Source of the DNA: Treponema denticola
GTDB taxonomy: Bacteria; Spirochaetota; Spirochaetia; Treponematales; Treponemataceae
Direction of reading: 5' to 3'
Length of the DNA: 64,000 bases
NCBI RefSeq assembly: GCF_024181405.1
Contig: NZ_CP051302.1
Location: forward strand, 1,922,001 to 1,986,000
In this document: piece after piece, positions 8,253 through 16,570 of the stretch
How the letters are laid out: each line of letters begins with the position of its first letter
How positions within the stretch are numbered: the stretch's first letter is position 1
The notes under the pieces: model-generated
What the model saw: the letters and a program-made list of their open reading frames with translations, nothing else
What the model was told of the DNA's origin: nothing
The model's database searches: none
Made by a program: the position numbers and the translations under genes

Positions 8253-9863
8253 ATGAGTACGATTAGAAAAATGCCCATAGGCGTTCAAAGCTTTGAGGTT
8301 ATACGAAAAGAAAATTTTATCTATGTAGATAAAACAGAGCTTATTTGGAGATTAGTAAACGAAAGCCGAGTCCACTTTTTAAGCCGCCCGCGCCGCTTCG
8401 GGAAAAGCCTCTTGCTCTCAACCTTAAAGGCTTATTTCCTAGGACAAAAGGAACTCTTCAAAGGTTTGGCTATCGAAAAACTTGAAGAAGCCGAAAAAGG
8501 AAAACGTGAAATCTGGCAGGAGTATCCTGTACTCTATTTAGATTTTAACCTTGCAAAATATGAAACAAGGGAAGACTTGGAAAGCCTTTTAAATAATCAT
8601 CTTTGCAGGTGGGAAGAACTTTACGGCAGTAAGGATTCCGAAAATACTCTTACCGAACGCTTTTTCGGAGTGATAAACCGCTCTTATGAAAAAACCGGCA
8701 GGCAGGCTGTTATTCTTATCGATGAATATGATAAGCCCCTTCTTCAAACGATGTGGAAGGATGAAGCCTTAAACGAAACCTACCGCACAATCCTCAAAGG
8801 TTTTTTCGGCGTTATAAAAAGTGCGGACCAATACCTCCGCTTCGCCTTTTTAACCGGAGTTACAAAATTCAGTAAGGTCAGCATATTCAGCGATTTAAAC
8901 AACTTACGTGATTTAAGCCTATTGTCGGATTATTCTGCTGTTTGCGGTATTTCGCAAGAAGAGCTTGAAGCCGATTTTAAACCTGAGATTGCAGCCCTCG
9001 CAGAAAATAATAGCTTGACTTATGAGGAAGCTCTTGCAAAATTAAAGCAAAGATATGACGGTTATAAATTTTCCGAAGACGGAAAAAATATGTATAATCC
9101 ATTTAGCTTGTTAAATGTTTTTGCCGATGGAAGGATGCGTGACTATTGGTTTGCAACAGGTACGCCAACATTTTTGGTAGAATACTTAAAAAAAGCTTAT
9201 TACAACATTCCCGACCTTGACGGGAATGTAAAGATGAACGAGTCCGGTCTGGAAGCATATCGAGCAGATGCAATAAATCCCTTGCCCATTCTTTTTCAAT
9301 CGGGGTATCTGACCATTAAAGATTATAACGATTTTTCGAGGCTGTACCGCTTGGGCTTTCCGAATGACGAGGTACGTTACGGATTTTTGGATAACTTGCT
9401 TCCGGCCTACACTCCGATAAGAACCGACAAAACAGGACTTTCGATTTGGGAATTTTATGAACAAATTGAAGCGGGAGATATAAACGGTTTTATGGAAAAA
9501 CTTAAAGGCATAATATCGGGTATTCCCTATGATAGTCTAACTGAAAAAGACCTAGCTTTGCGGGAGCAAAATTATCAGACTGCGGTTTATCTTGTGTTCG
9601 CTCTTATGAACCAGTTTGTGCATACGGAAGTTCATTGCGCAACCGGACGGGCTGATTGTGTTGTAGAATTCAAGGATAAGGTTTATATCTTCGAGTTCAA
9701 ACTTACTTCAAATGAAACGGCGGAAAATGCCGTAAAACAAATCAAAGAGAAAAATTATGCAGACAAGTACTCAGGCAGCGGTAAAAAAGTCATAGCAATC
9801 GGTTCAAGTTTTGATGAAGAAAAACGTACGATTAAAGACTGGCTTATAGACTGCTCCAATTAA
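8253..9863 (+). CDS. AAA-ATPase-like protein with C-terminal PD-(D/E)XK nuclease domain (DUF1703 type)
   Basis: 536 residues. The N-terminal half matches the AAA-ATPase_like family: IPVGVQSF-like start, YVDKT motif, the P-loop SRPRRFGKSLLLS near residues 44-56, and a Walker B-like VILIDEYDKP near 151-160. The C-terminal part carries the PDDEXK_9-type nuclease motifs, GRADCVVEF, IFEFKL and a following Gln-rich helix. Members are common and multi-copy in treponemes and gut anaerobes. Their function is not established; roles in DNA processing or defence have been proposed only by domain logic. It is monocistronic, with its own strong promoter; pgi follows from a separate promoter. Confidence 0.85.
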   Translation: MSTIRKMPIGVQSFEVIRKENFIYVDKTELIWRLVNESRVHFLSRPRRFGKSLLLSTLKAYFLGQKELFKGLAIEKLEEAEKGKREIWQEYPVLYLDFNLAKYETREDLESLLNNHLCRWEELYGSKDSENTLTERFFGVINRSYEKTGRQAVILIDEYDKPLLQTMWKDEALNETYRTILKGFFGVIKSADQYLRFAFLTGVTKFSKVSIFSDLNNLRDLSLLSDYSAVCGISQEELEADFKPEIAALAENNSLTYEEALAKLKQRYDGYKFSEDGKNMYNPFSLLNVFADGRMRDYWFATGTPTFLVEYLKKAYYNIPDLDGNVKMNESGLEAYRADAINPLPILFQSGYLTIKDYNDFSRLYRLGFPNDEVRYGFLDNLLPAYTPIRTDKTGLSIWEFYEQIEAGDINGFMEKLKGIISGIPYDSLTEKDLALREQNYQTAVYLVFALMNQFVHTEVHCATGRADCVVEFKDKVYIFEFKLTSNETAENAVKQIKEKNYADKYSGSGKKVIAIGSSFDEEKRTIKDWLIDCSN

Positions 9864-9888
9864 AGCTTTTAAAGATTTGCCAAGCAAG

Positions 9889-9917
9889 TTGTTTTTTTTG
9901 TCAAAAAAGGTTAGAAT
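9889..9917 (+). promoter_or_regulatory. pgi promoter, leaderless type
   Basis: TTGTTT (9889-9894), 17 bases, TAGAAT (9912-9917), then 7 bases to ATG 9925. No Shine-Dalgarno sequence. It supports ATG 9925 over the upstream in-frame TTG 9877. Confidence 0.65.
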
Positions 9918-9924
9918 AGAATTT

Positions 9925-11502
9925 ATGGAATGGAAAAATTTAGATAAGTGTACATCTTTTACACAATTACAAAAAGTTCATAAAAAACAAGCTGAAAATT
10001 TAAAGCTCGCAGATATTTTCAATACTGAAAATTCGGTTAAAAGAGTAAAAAATTATTCGGTTAAAATGGGCGGAAACCTCAAATACAATTATGCGGCCAA
10101 GCCTGTAAACGATGAAATTCTTAAGGCTTTGCAGTCCCTCGCCGATGAGCAAAGGCTGATCGAAAAGTATGAGCTTTTATTAAACGGAGATTTTATAAAT
10201 ACGGGCGAAAACCGTATGGTTCTCCATCAGCTCACCCGCGGCCAATTAAAAAATGATGTGGTTTATAAGGGTGTAAACATGAGGAGCTTTTACCTCAACG
10301 AGCTAAAAAAAATAAAAGAATTTTCCGAGGCTGTTCATTCGGGCAAGATTAAAACCTCTCAAGGAAAAGTCTTTACCGATGTGGTTCAGATCGGAATAGG
10401 CGGTTCGGACTTAGGCCCTAGAGCCATGTACATAGCCTTAAAAAATCGGGTAAATACAAAGATGAGGGCTCATTTTATTTCTAATGTAGACCCCGACGAT
10501 GCGGCCGAAGTTTTAAACTCCATAAATCTTGCAAGCACCCTTTTTATCCTTGTTTCAAAAAGCGGCACAACTCAAGAAACTCTGGCAAACGAAAGATTTG
10601 TAAAATCCATTCTCGAAAAAAACGGCCTTGACTGCAAAAAACAAATGCTTGCCGTTACAAGCGAAACAAGCCCCCTAGCAAATAACCCCGATTATCTTAC
10701 TTCCTTTTATATGGACGATTTTATAGGCGGAAGATATTCTTCAACTTCGGTTTGCGGAGCGGCAGTGCTCGCCCTCGCCTTCGGCATGGAAACGGTGGAG
10801 GCCTTTTTAAAAGGAGCTGCGGAAGGAGATAAGCTTTCACTAAACAAAAACATAAAAGAAAATGCAAGCCTCTTGGATGCCCTCCTCGGTGTTTATGAAA
10901 GAAACATTTTAGGCTGCTCGGCGACAGCCATTCTTCCATACAGTCAGGCCCTTTCCCGCTTCCCTGCCCACCTCCAGCAGCTGGACATGGAATCGAACGG
11001 AAAAACGGTAAACCGCTTCGGCGAAAAAGTTTCCTATAAAACGGGTCCCGTAATTTTCGGAGAGCCGGGTACAAACGGGCAACATTCTTTTTATCAGCTC
11101 CTTCATCAGGGAAGCGATATAATCCCCTTGCAGTTTATAGGCTTTAAAAAAAGTCAAATCGGTCTTGATATCGAAAGCGAGGGCTCAACCAATATGCAAA
11201 AACTGAATGCAAATTTGGCAGCCCAAATTATGGCCTTTGCTGCAGGAAAAACCGATACAAACAAAAACAAGGACTTTGCAGGCAACCGCCCCGCAAGTTT
11301 AATCTATGGGGAAGAGCTAAACCCCGAAAATCTCGGAGCCCTCCTTGCTCATTACGAAAACAAGGTAATGTTCCAAGGTTTTATCTGGAACTTAAACAGC
11401 TTTGACCAAGAGGGTGTTCAGCTCGGAAAAACCCTTGCAAAGAAGGTGCTTTCAAACGATATGCCCCCTGCCCTCAAAGCCTTTTCGGAATTCCTTTTAT
11501 GA
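9925..11502 (+). CDS. pgi: Glucose-6-phosphate isomerase
   Basis: 525 residues. It interconverts glucose 6-phosphate and fructose 6-phosphate in the cytoplasm. Conserved segments are visible: IGIGGSDLGPRAM, the phosphate-binding SKSGTTQET, GGRYSSTSVCG, QLDMESNGK, the GEPGTNGQHSFYQ active-site segment and a C-terminal QGVQLGK-like EGVQLGK. The frame extends upstream to a TTG at 9877, but those 16 residues overlap the promoter and do not look like family sequence; ATG 9925 gives MEWKNLDK and the usual N-terminus. The stop overlaps the engB start by four bases (ATGA at 11499-11502), so engB is translationally coupled. Confidence 0.95.
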   Translation: MEWKNLDKCTSFTQLQKVHKKQAENLKLADIFNTENSVKRVKNYSVKMGGNLKYNYAAKPVNDEILKALQSLADEQRLIEKYELLLNGDFINTGENRMVLHQLTRGQLKNDVVYKGVNMRSFYLNELKKIKEFSEAVHSGKIKTSQGKVFTDVVQIGIGGSDLGPRAMYIALKNRVNTKMRAHFISNVDPDDAAEVLNSINLASTLFILVSKSGTTQETLANERFVKSILEKNGLDCKKQMLAVTSETSPLANNPDYLTSFYMDDFIGGRYSSTSVCGAAVLALAFGMETVEAFLKGAAEGDKLSLNKNIKENASLLDALLGVYERNILGCSATAILPYSQALSRFPAHLQQLDMESNGKTVNRFGEKVSYKTGPVIFGEPGTNGQHSFYQLLHQGSDIIPLQFIGFKKSQIGLDIESEGSTNMQKLNANLAAQIMAFAAGKTDTNKNKDFAGNRPASLIYGEELNPENLGALLAHYENKVMFQGFIWNLNSFDQEGVQLGKTLAKKVLSNDMPPALKAFSEFLL

Positions 11503-12137
11503 AAATTATAAATGCGGAATTTATAAAGGGAGCCGTTAAGGCGGAACAGTTTCCTGAAATCGGTGTTTCGGAATTTGCTTTTTTCGGGCGCTCCAATGCA
11601 GGAAAGTCAAGCCTTATAAACATGCTTGTTAACAGAAAAAATTTGGTCAAGACAGGTTCCCGTCCCGGAATGACGCGGGAAGTAAATTTTTTCTTGGTAA
11701 ACTGTCCGGCTTCTTTAAATTTTAACCCTAAGACAAAAAAGTTTTCAGGGCCGCCTCCAAAAGACATGTTTGTGCTCACAGACCTTCCGGGCTACGGCTA
11801 TGCAAAACTTTCAGGCGGCATGACCTTGCAAATCGACAAGATGCTCTACGAATATTGTACAAACCGCCCCCTCTTAAAGACCATCTTTTTTTTAATGGAC
11901 ATGAGGCGGGAACCTACCGAAACCGAAAAAGAAAGTATCGGCTTTTTTCACGGTTTAAATATTGAGGTTGTAATAGTCGGAACCAAGGCCGATAAGATAG
12001 GCAAAAATGATCAGATAAAGGCAAAAAATGCTTGGGTCTCTTTTTTTAACTTTAACGAAGATCTCATTATAATAAGCTCTGCTGCAAAAAAAACGGGACG
12101 GGATAATATTTTATCATTAATAACAAAAAGGATTTAA
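11499..12137 (+). CDS. engB: GTPase EngB (YihA/YsxC), ribosome biogenesis
   Basis: 212 residues. This small GTPase is needed for large-subunit ribosome assembly in other bacteria. G motifs are in order: G1 GRSNAGKSS (about residues 29-37), G2 Thr in RPGMTREV, G3 DLPGYGYAKL, G4 GTKADK and G5 SSAAKKTG. An extra stretch of about 15 residues (near 70-88, containing PKTKKFSGPPPK) lies between G2 and G3, longer than in most homologues. It overlaps pgi by four bases and is followed after three bases by the hutD-like gene. Confidence 0.93.
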   Translation: MKIINAEFIKGAVKAEQFPEIGVSEFAFFGRSNAGKSSLINMLVNRKNLVKTGSRPGMTREVNFFLVNCPASLNFNPKTKKFSGPPPKDMFVLTDLPGYGYAKLSGGMTLQIDKMLYEYCTNRPLLKTIFFLMDMRREPTETEKESIGFFHGLNIEVVIVGTKADKIGKNDQIKAKNAWVSFFNFNEDLIIISSAAKKTGRDNILSLITKRI

Positions 12138-12140
12138 CTT

Positions 12141-12755
12141 ATGAAAATTACACATTACAGAGAAAAAGATTTTAAAACTTCAAACTGGAGCGGAGGCACT
12201 ACAACGGAGCTTTTTATATATCCGCATGAAGCCGATTATAAAAAAAGAGATTTTTTATTCCGATTAAGCTCCGCTACCGTCGATTTGGATAGATCCGACT
12301 TTACCCCTCTTCCGGGGTTTTTCAGGTTTATTTCTCCCTTAAACGGAGACTTAAAAATAAGCCATGACGAAAAAAACTTTACCAAACTTAAGCCCTACGA
12401 AGTCTATGCCTTTGACGGCGGAGCAAAAACGGTCAGTATGGGAAGGGTAAGGGATTTTAACCTCATGGTAAAAGACGGTGTAGAAACGGAAGTAAAAAAC
12501 TTTGCTCTAAACAAAAATTCGGTTTTAAAGTTTTCGGTATCGAAGGGAGAAATCGGCTGGATTTTTTTGTACAATACCAAAACCTTACTTAGAGCCGAAA
12601 CATTCAACGAAAAAAAAGATTTTAATCTTGACAAATTGGACTTGATTATTTTTGAGGCAGACAATTATATAAACGGCAATACAAAAGAAGAAGTTTTAAT
12701 TTCGACCGATGGAGCCTTGAGCCTATTTTACGGAAAGATACCGACAGCTTTCTAA
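12141..12755 (+). CDS. HutD/Ves family cupin-like protein
   Basis: 204 residues. The N-terminus ITHYREKDFKTSNWSGGTTTELFIYP carries the family's NWSGGTTxE motif (residues 13-24), followed by an RLSSATVDLDRSDFTPLPGF segment, both hallmarks of the HutD/Ves bicupin family. HutD sits with histidine-degradation genes in many bacteria and is thought to be a small-molecule-binding regulator; Ves is linked to cold response. Here it lies in the pgi-engB run, about 45 kb from hutU. AAGGAT stands 7-8 bases before the ATG. Confidence 0.8.
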   Translation: MKITHYREKDFKTSNWSGGTTTELFIYPHEADYKKRDFLFRLSSATVDLDRSDFTPLPGFFRFISPLNGDLKISHDEKNFTKLKPYEVYAFDGGAKTVSMGRVRDFNLMVKDGVETEVKNFALNKNSVLKFSVSKGEIGWIFLYNTKTLLRAETFNEKKDFNLDKLDLIIFEADNYINGNTKEEVLISTDGALSLFYGKIPTAF

Positions 12756-12794
12756 CCGGCAATCAAGGCTAAAAATCACAAACTTGGAATTATA

Positions 12795-13529
12795 ATGAAA
12801 AAAAAGCTTTACGAAATTCTATATGAAGATAAGGATATTCTCATTGTAAATAAAAGTGCCGGCCTCCTCGTAGGAGCCGACCGCTGGGACAGCGAAGCTC
12901 CCCGCCTTGATAAGATACTTGAAGAACTTTACAAGGATAGGGAAGAGACAAAAATTTATCCTGTCCACAGGCTCGATAAGGAAACTTCAGGCCTCATTAT
13001 CTATGCCCTAAATGCGGAAGCCCATAAAATTTTAAACGATGATTTTCAAAACCGCAAAATCGAAAAAATCTATCATGCGGTATCGGCCGGCATTCCTCAA
13101 GAAGAAAATTTTAAAACTGAGGCAAAACTTAGAATAGACGGGGATAAGCTGCACCGCACCGTCATAGACGAAAAAAAAGGAAAAGAGTCTTTAACCGAAT
13201 TCAGCCTTCTTAAAAAATTCAGCCGCTTTTGCCTTTTGGAAGCCCGTCCCATAACGGGCAGAACCCATCAAATAAGGGCTCACCTAAAACACCTTTGGCT
13301 TCCTATCCTCTGCGATAATCTTTACGGAAACGGAGAGCCAGTTTACATATCGGCCTTAAAAAAGAATTGGAAAGGAGACAAATATGAGGAACGCCCTATA
13401 ATCTCTCGTCTTGCCCTCCACGCCTATTCCTTAAAATTCTTTCATCCTATAAGCAAGGAAAAAATCGAAATAAGTGCAAGCTGCCCTAAGGATATGGCGG
13501 GCCTTATAAACCAGCTTTCCAAAATATAA
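12795..13529 (+). CDS. RluA-family pseudouridine synthase without S4 domain
   Basis: 244 residues. The catalytic Asp is in the motif HRLDKETSGL (about residues 57-66). Further family motifs are the LLEARPITGRTHQIRAH segment and a C-terminal LHAYSLKFFHP. There is no N-terminal S4 RNA-binding domain, which places it with the RluA/TruC-like short forms that modify rRNA or tRNA; the exact target base cannot be read from the sequence. A TATAAT overlaps the ATG and so cannot be its own promoter; the gene is probably read from pgi. It converges with the PIN toxin gene, with 34 bases between them. Confidence 0.88.
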   Translation: MKKKLYEILYEDKDILIVNKSAGLLVGADRWDSEAPRLDKILEELYKDREETKIYPVHRLDKETSGLIIYALNAEAHKILNDDFQNRKIEKIYHAVSAGIPQEENFKTEAKLRIDGDKLHRTVIDEKKGKESLTEFSLLKKFSRFCLLEARPITGRTHQIRAHLKHLWLPILCDNLYGNGEPVYISALKKNWKGDKYEERPIISRLALHAYSLKFFHPISKEKIEISASCPKDMAGLINQLSKI

Positions 13530-13563
13530 AAAGCAGCTTTGCAAAAGAATCTTTTTATCCGTA

Positions 13564-13977
13564 TTAGAACATTCCGATAAATTCTTCCGGCAACAGGCCT
13601 TTTATTTTTGCATTTTTGTAGTCTTCAATATTTCTGGTTATTATATATTCGCATTGGTTCTCTACAGCCGAAGAGTGTTGTAATGCATCTTCAAAATCAG
13701 AAAATTTTGATCTTAGTGAGTCTAATACATTCCGGTGATTGATTGCTATTACGGTTATATACTTAACTATATTTAGTATAAATTTTCTCGCCTTATTATC
13801 ACCGCCGGATTTTCTCAATATATAATAAATATTGGCAACACAATTCGATGAAATATTTCCTATGATAATATTATTTTCTGCCATTGCTAATATGATTTTA
13901 CTGGCAGTAAAAAACGGTTCTCGAGCTAATGCAACATCAAGGATAATATCTGTATCAATAAAGACCCTTTTTATCAT
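13564..13977 (-). CDS. PIN-domain toxin (VapC-like endoribonuclease)
   Basis: 137 residues. PIN-fold acidic positions are visible: Asp8 and Asp10 in the first strand (FIDTDIILD), Asp94/Asp97 in SDFEDALQ, and Asp119 in the ITRNIEDYKNA segment, which is the usual TRNxxDF-like end of the active site. Such toxins cut tRNA or other RNA in a metal-dependent way. The ATG overlaps the antitoxin stop (ATGA, 13974-13977), the standard order with antitoxin first. The length and the DFEDALQ form fit the PIN group paired with ribbon-helix-helix or DUF6364-type antitoxins. Confidence 0.85.
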   Translation of the reverse strand: MIKRVFIDTDIILDVALAREPFFTASKIILAMAENNIIIGNISSNCVANIYYILRKSGGDNKARKFILNIVKYITVIAINHRNVLDSLRSKFSDFEDALQHSSAVENQCEYIITRNIEDYKNAKIKGLLPEEFIGMF

Positions 13978-14228
13978 AAATATTTATCCTGCAATGCTTC
14001 ACTGAGCATATCTTTATAAGATTTTCCATTATCATGAAACATTCCCGAAATGCTATCGGTTATAGGTGATTTCATTTTAGAAAAAGAAGTACCTATGTCA
14101 TGATTGGTTACGATATTTTTCAGATACTCTTCTACAATTCGAGAAACACTCCTATTCTTTTTTTGAGCATATTCCTTTGCCTGTTCTATTACAGACTGCT
14201 CTATAGTCAATGTAAGCTTTGCCAACAT
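13974..14228 (-). CDS. Antitoxin of the PIN toxin, DUF6364/ribbon-helix-helix type
   Basis: 84 residues. The N-terminus LAKLTLTIEQSVIEQAKEYA reads as a DNA-contacting beta strand followed by two helices, ending in the VSRIVEEYL segment; the C-terminal half (about residues 45-84) is polar and likely wraps the toxin. The ATG at 14228 has GAGGTGAT a few bases upstream. The promoter upstream is flanked by an inverted repeat, as expected if the antitoxin or complex autoregulates the pair. It overlaps the toxin gene by four bases. Confidence 0.85.
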   Translation of the reverse strand: MLAKLTLTIEQSVIEQAKEYAQKKNRSVSRIVEEYLKNIVTNHDIGTSFSKMKSPITDSISGMFHDNGKSYKDMLSEALQDKYL

Positions 14229-14238
14229 ATATCACCTC

Positions 14239-14276
14239 ACACGTATAATTATAGCATATAAATACGTGTAAGTCCA
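14239..14276 (-). promoter_or_regulatory. Promoter and operator of the toxin-antitoxin pair
   Basis: On the minus strand, TGGACT (14271-14276), 17 bases, TATAAT (14248-14253). A perfect 8-base inverted repeat, ACACGTAT (14239-14246) and ATACGTGT (14262-14269), brackets the -10 box, so a bound dimer would block initiation. Autoregulation is inferred from this geometry. Confidence 0.75.
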
Positions 14277-14315
14277 TAAGTATATATTTTATATATTAAC
14301 AAAAGGCGATGTTAA

Positions 14316-14336
14316 ACCTATCTATGTTAGACAGGT
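14316..14336. other. Imperfect hairpin between recG and the toxin-antitoxin promoter
   Basis: ACCTATCTA and TAGACAGGT pair with one mismatch around a three-base loop, about 25 bases past the recG stop. It is not followed by a strong T tract on the minus strand, so it is at best a weak recG terminator. Confidence 0.35.
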
Positions 14337-14361
14337 ATTTCTAACAGTTGCTAGAAGCTTT

Positions 14362-16398
14362 CTAAAATTTAGTTTGCTCGAGGAGTTCAAAGGCGGCAGC
14401 TCTGGCTTCCTGCAAAATTTTAAAATCGCGGGCAGGATCGGCAATTGTAAAGCCTAGGTGATAACCCGACTGCTCAACCCCTCCTATATCTCCCGGGCCG
14501 CGGAGCCTTAAATCTTCTTCGGCAATTATAAAACCGTCATTTGTTTCCTTCATTACGGTTAGCCGGGCCTTTCCGTCCTCGGTAATTTTTTTTCCGTAAA
14601 TTAAAAAACAATAGGCTTGCAGGTCTCCACGCCCAACCCTTCCGCGAAGCTGATGAAGAGCGGAAAGGCCGAACCTATCCGCATGTTCTATTACCATACA
14701 GGTCGCATTGGGAACATCCACACCGACTTCTACAACAGAGGTTGCAACGAGTATATTGAGCTTTCCCGACCTGAATTCTTCCATTATTCTTTTTTGTTCT
14801 TCTTCCGCAACCTTGGAGTGAATCAGGGCCAAACTATGATTGGGGAAGCCCGTCTTTAATTCTTCAAACATCCTTTCGGCGGATTTTAAGGACAAATCTT
14901 CATTTTCTTCTATTAACGGGTATACAAAATAAGCCTGTCTGCCCTGTAGAATCTCTTGTCCTATAAAGTTATAAACCCTTTCGGCCTTATCCTCCCCCGC
15001 AACATAGGTGATAATCGGCTTTCTTCCGGGCGGCATGGTTTTAATGGTCGAAATATCCAAGTCTCCGAAGATAGAAAGAGCGAGGGTGCGGGGAATAGGG
15101 GTCGCACTCATCATAAGAAGGTGGGGGCTCATCTTCTCTTCATTGCTCTCGGCACCCTTTTGGATTATGGCCGAACGCTGGAGAACGCCGAAACGGTGCT
15201 GCTCATCGATTACGGCAAGCCTCAAATTTTTATACTGCACCCCTTGAGAAAAAAGAGAATGAGTGCCGATTATCAAATCGATATTTCCCTTTTGTAATTC
15301 TTGTAAAAGCCTGCTTCTTCCTTTGGCCTTGGTATTTCCGGTTAAAAAGGCAAGGCGGATGCCGAGGGGCTCCAAGAGACGGGCTGCATTTTCGGCATGT
15401 TGACGGGCTAAAAGCTCCGTAGGAGCTAAAAATGCCGTTTGCCCTCCCTGTTCTATTACCTTTAAGCAGGCTAAAAAGGCAACAAGGGTTTTTCCTGAAC
15501 CTACATCTCCCTGCATAAGGCGGGCCATGGGATTAGGGCCGTCCAAGTCTTCGTTTATTTCGGCACAAACCGAAAGCTGGTCTTGAGTAAGCTTAAAGTT
15601 GAGCCTTTCCAAAAGAGAACTTTGAAGAGGCCTTAAAACAGGTTCTTTTTTGACGGTTTTGCCTATATTGCTTTCATCTTCAAGGTTGGGAAGCCGTCCC
15701 CTCCTTTCAATAGAGCGCATCCCTATGGCATATTGAAACAAAAAGAACTCTTCAAAGATGAGGGCATGGCGGCCTTTTTCTACCTCAGCCATAGATTTTG
15801 GAGCATGGAGCATAAAAAGCACTTCCTGTTTAGGCGGAAGGCCGTATTTTTTTAAAATAGAATCGGGAAGCTCCGAATCTATGCCGTGGGCATACATTTT
15901 TAGGGCGGAAGCAATTATTTTCCGCAGTTTTGCCTGTCCAAGCCCTGAAGTCAGGGGATAAACGGGAAGAATCTTTGCCTGCATGTTTTCAGTTTTTTCA
16001 AGATCGAATGCGGATGACTGAATCTCGCCGTATTTGCGGTAAAAAGAGCCATATACAAAGGCGCGAGCCCCGACAGGGAAGCTTCTTTCTAAAAAGGGGC
16101 GGTTAAAGCATATAAGGGAGGCCATCATTCCGTTTTTGTCGGCAACTATCAGCTTTAAGGTTTTCATCTTTCCGAAGCCGAACCATTCATGGCCTGCAAC
16201 TGTAACTTCTACATGTATTTTTTGCACCCTGTTCCAATCCAAAAAAACATTTATTTTTGAGCGGTCTTCCCAATCCCGCGGGAAAAGCCTTAAAAGGTCT
16301 CCTGCATTTTCTACTCCAAGCCTTTTTAGCTGTGAGACTGCGGCAGCACCTACTCCGGCAATATTTGTAAGAGGACCCTGTATTTCGGAAATCAGCAT
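14362..16398 (-). CDS. recG: ATP-dependent DNA helicase RecG
   Basis: 678 residues. RecG remodels stalled replication forks and Holliday junctions. The N-terminal wedge/OB region covers about residues 1-250 (including a helix-hairpin-helix-like NIAGVGAAAVSQLKRLG). Helicase motifs follow: Walker A GDVGSGKT, TAFLAPTE, DEQHRFG in place of DEAD/DEAH, MSATPIPRTL, motif IV-VI segments including the QLRGRVGRG box. The frame is open to 16467, but ATG 16398 (MLISEIQGP) is where family sequence starts and it lies 6 bases after a -10 box with no Shine-Dalgarno sequence. The gene diverges from the giant signalling genes. Confidence 0.95.
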   Translation of the reverse strand: MLISEIQGPLTNIAGVGAAAVSQLKRLGVENAGDLLRLFPRDWEDRSKINVFLDWNRVQKIHVEVTVAGHEWFGFGKMKTLKLIVADKNGMMASLICFNRPFLERSFPVGARAFVYGSFYRKYGEIQSSAFDLEKTENMQAKILPVYPLTSGLGQAKLRKIIASALKMYAHGIDSELPDSILKKYGLPPKQEVLFMLHAPKSMAEVEKGRHALIFEEFFLFQYAIGMRSIERRGRLPNLEDESNIGKTVKKEPVLRPLQSSLLERLNFKLTQDQLSVCAEINEDLDGPNPMARLMQGDVGSGKTLVAFLACLKVIEQGGQTAFLAPTELLARQHAENAARLLEPLGIRLAFLTGNTKAKGRSRLLQELQKGNIDLIIGTHSLFSQGVQYKNLRLAVIDEQHRFGVLQRSAIIQKGAESNEEKMSPHLLMMSATPIPRTLALSIFGDLDISTIKTMPPGRKPIITYVAGEDKAERVYNFIGQEILQGRQAYFVYPLIEENEDLSLKSAERMFEELKTGFPNHSLALIHSKVAEEEQKRIMEEFRSGKLNILVATSVVEVGVDVPNATCMVIEHADRFGLSALHQLRGRVGRGDLQAYCFLIYGKKITEDGKARLTVMKETNDGFIIAEEDLRLRGPGDIGGVEQSGYHLGFTIADPARDFKILQEARAAAFELLEQTKF

Positions 16399-16404
16399 AA
16401 GTTT

Positions 16405-16433
16405 ATTGTAACACAAGTTTTTAAATTTGACAA
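16405..16433 (-). promoter_or_regulatory. recG promoter, leaderless type
   Basis: On the minus strand, TTGTCA (16428-16433), 17 bases, TACAAT (16405-16410), then 6 bases to ATG 16398. Confidence 0.7.
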
Positions 16434-16511
16434 AGGGGCTCCAAACATGTAAGTTTTCGAAAATCAAAAATCCAAAAATTTAAAAGACTAGACTTTTTTA
16501 ATAAGATATGA

Positions 16512-16555
16512 TAGACTTGTTCGGTTGCTGTGATTACATTTTTACTAAATCACAG
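16512..16555 (+). promoter_or_regulatory. Putative promoter with overlapping inverted repeat upstream of the giant gene pair
   Basis: TAGACT (16512-16517), 17 bases, TACATT (16535-16540). A perfect 8-base inverted repeat, CTGTGATT (16528-16535) and AATCACAG (16548-16555), has a 12-base centre and covers the -10 box and expected +1. It could be an operator or a short 5' hairpin. There is no Shine-Dalgarno sequence before ATG 16571. Confidence 0.4.
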
Positions 16556-16570
16556 GCCTTGGTTTAGTCT

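Noticed and set aside
9877..9924. TTG start for pgi
   Set aside because: It would begin upstream of the -35 and -10 boxes that place +1 at ATG 9925, so it would not be in the transcript.
10721..11157. Open frames on the minus strand within pgi
   Set aside because: They are shadows of a clear conserved gene, with no ribosome binding sites or recognisable domains. The same holds for other antisense frames over 760-3570, recG, tamB, mutS and hutU.
12791..12796. TATAAT at the pseudouridine synthase start as a promoter
   Set aside because: It overlaps the ATG itself, so a transcript from it would start after the start codon.
16528..16555. CRP/FNR-type site (TGTGA and TCACA) before the giant genes
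   Set aside because: The half-sites are 18 bases apart, not the 6 (CRP) or 4 (FNR) expected; reported only as a general inverted repeat.
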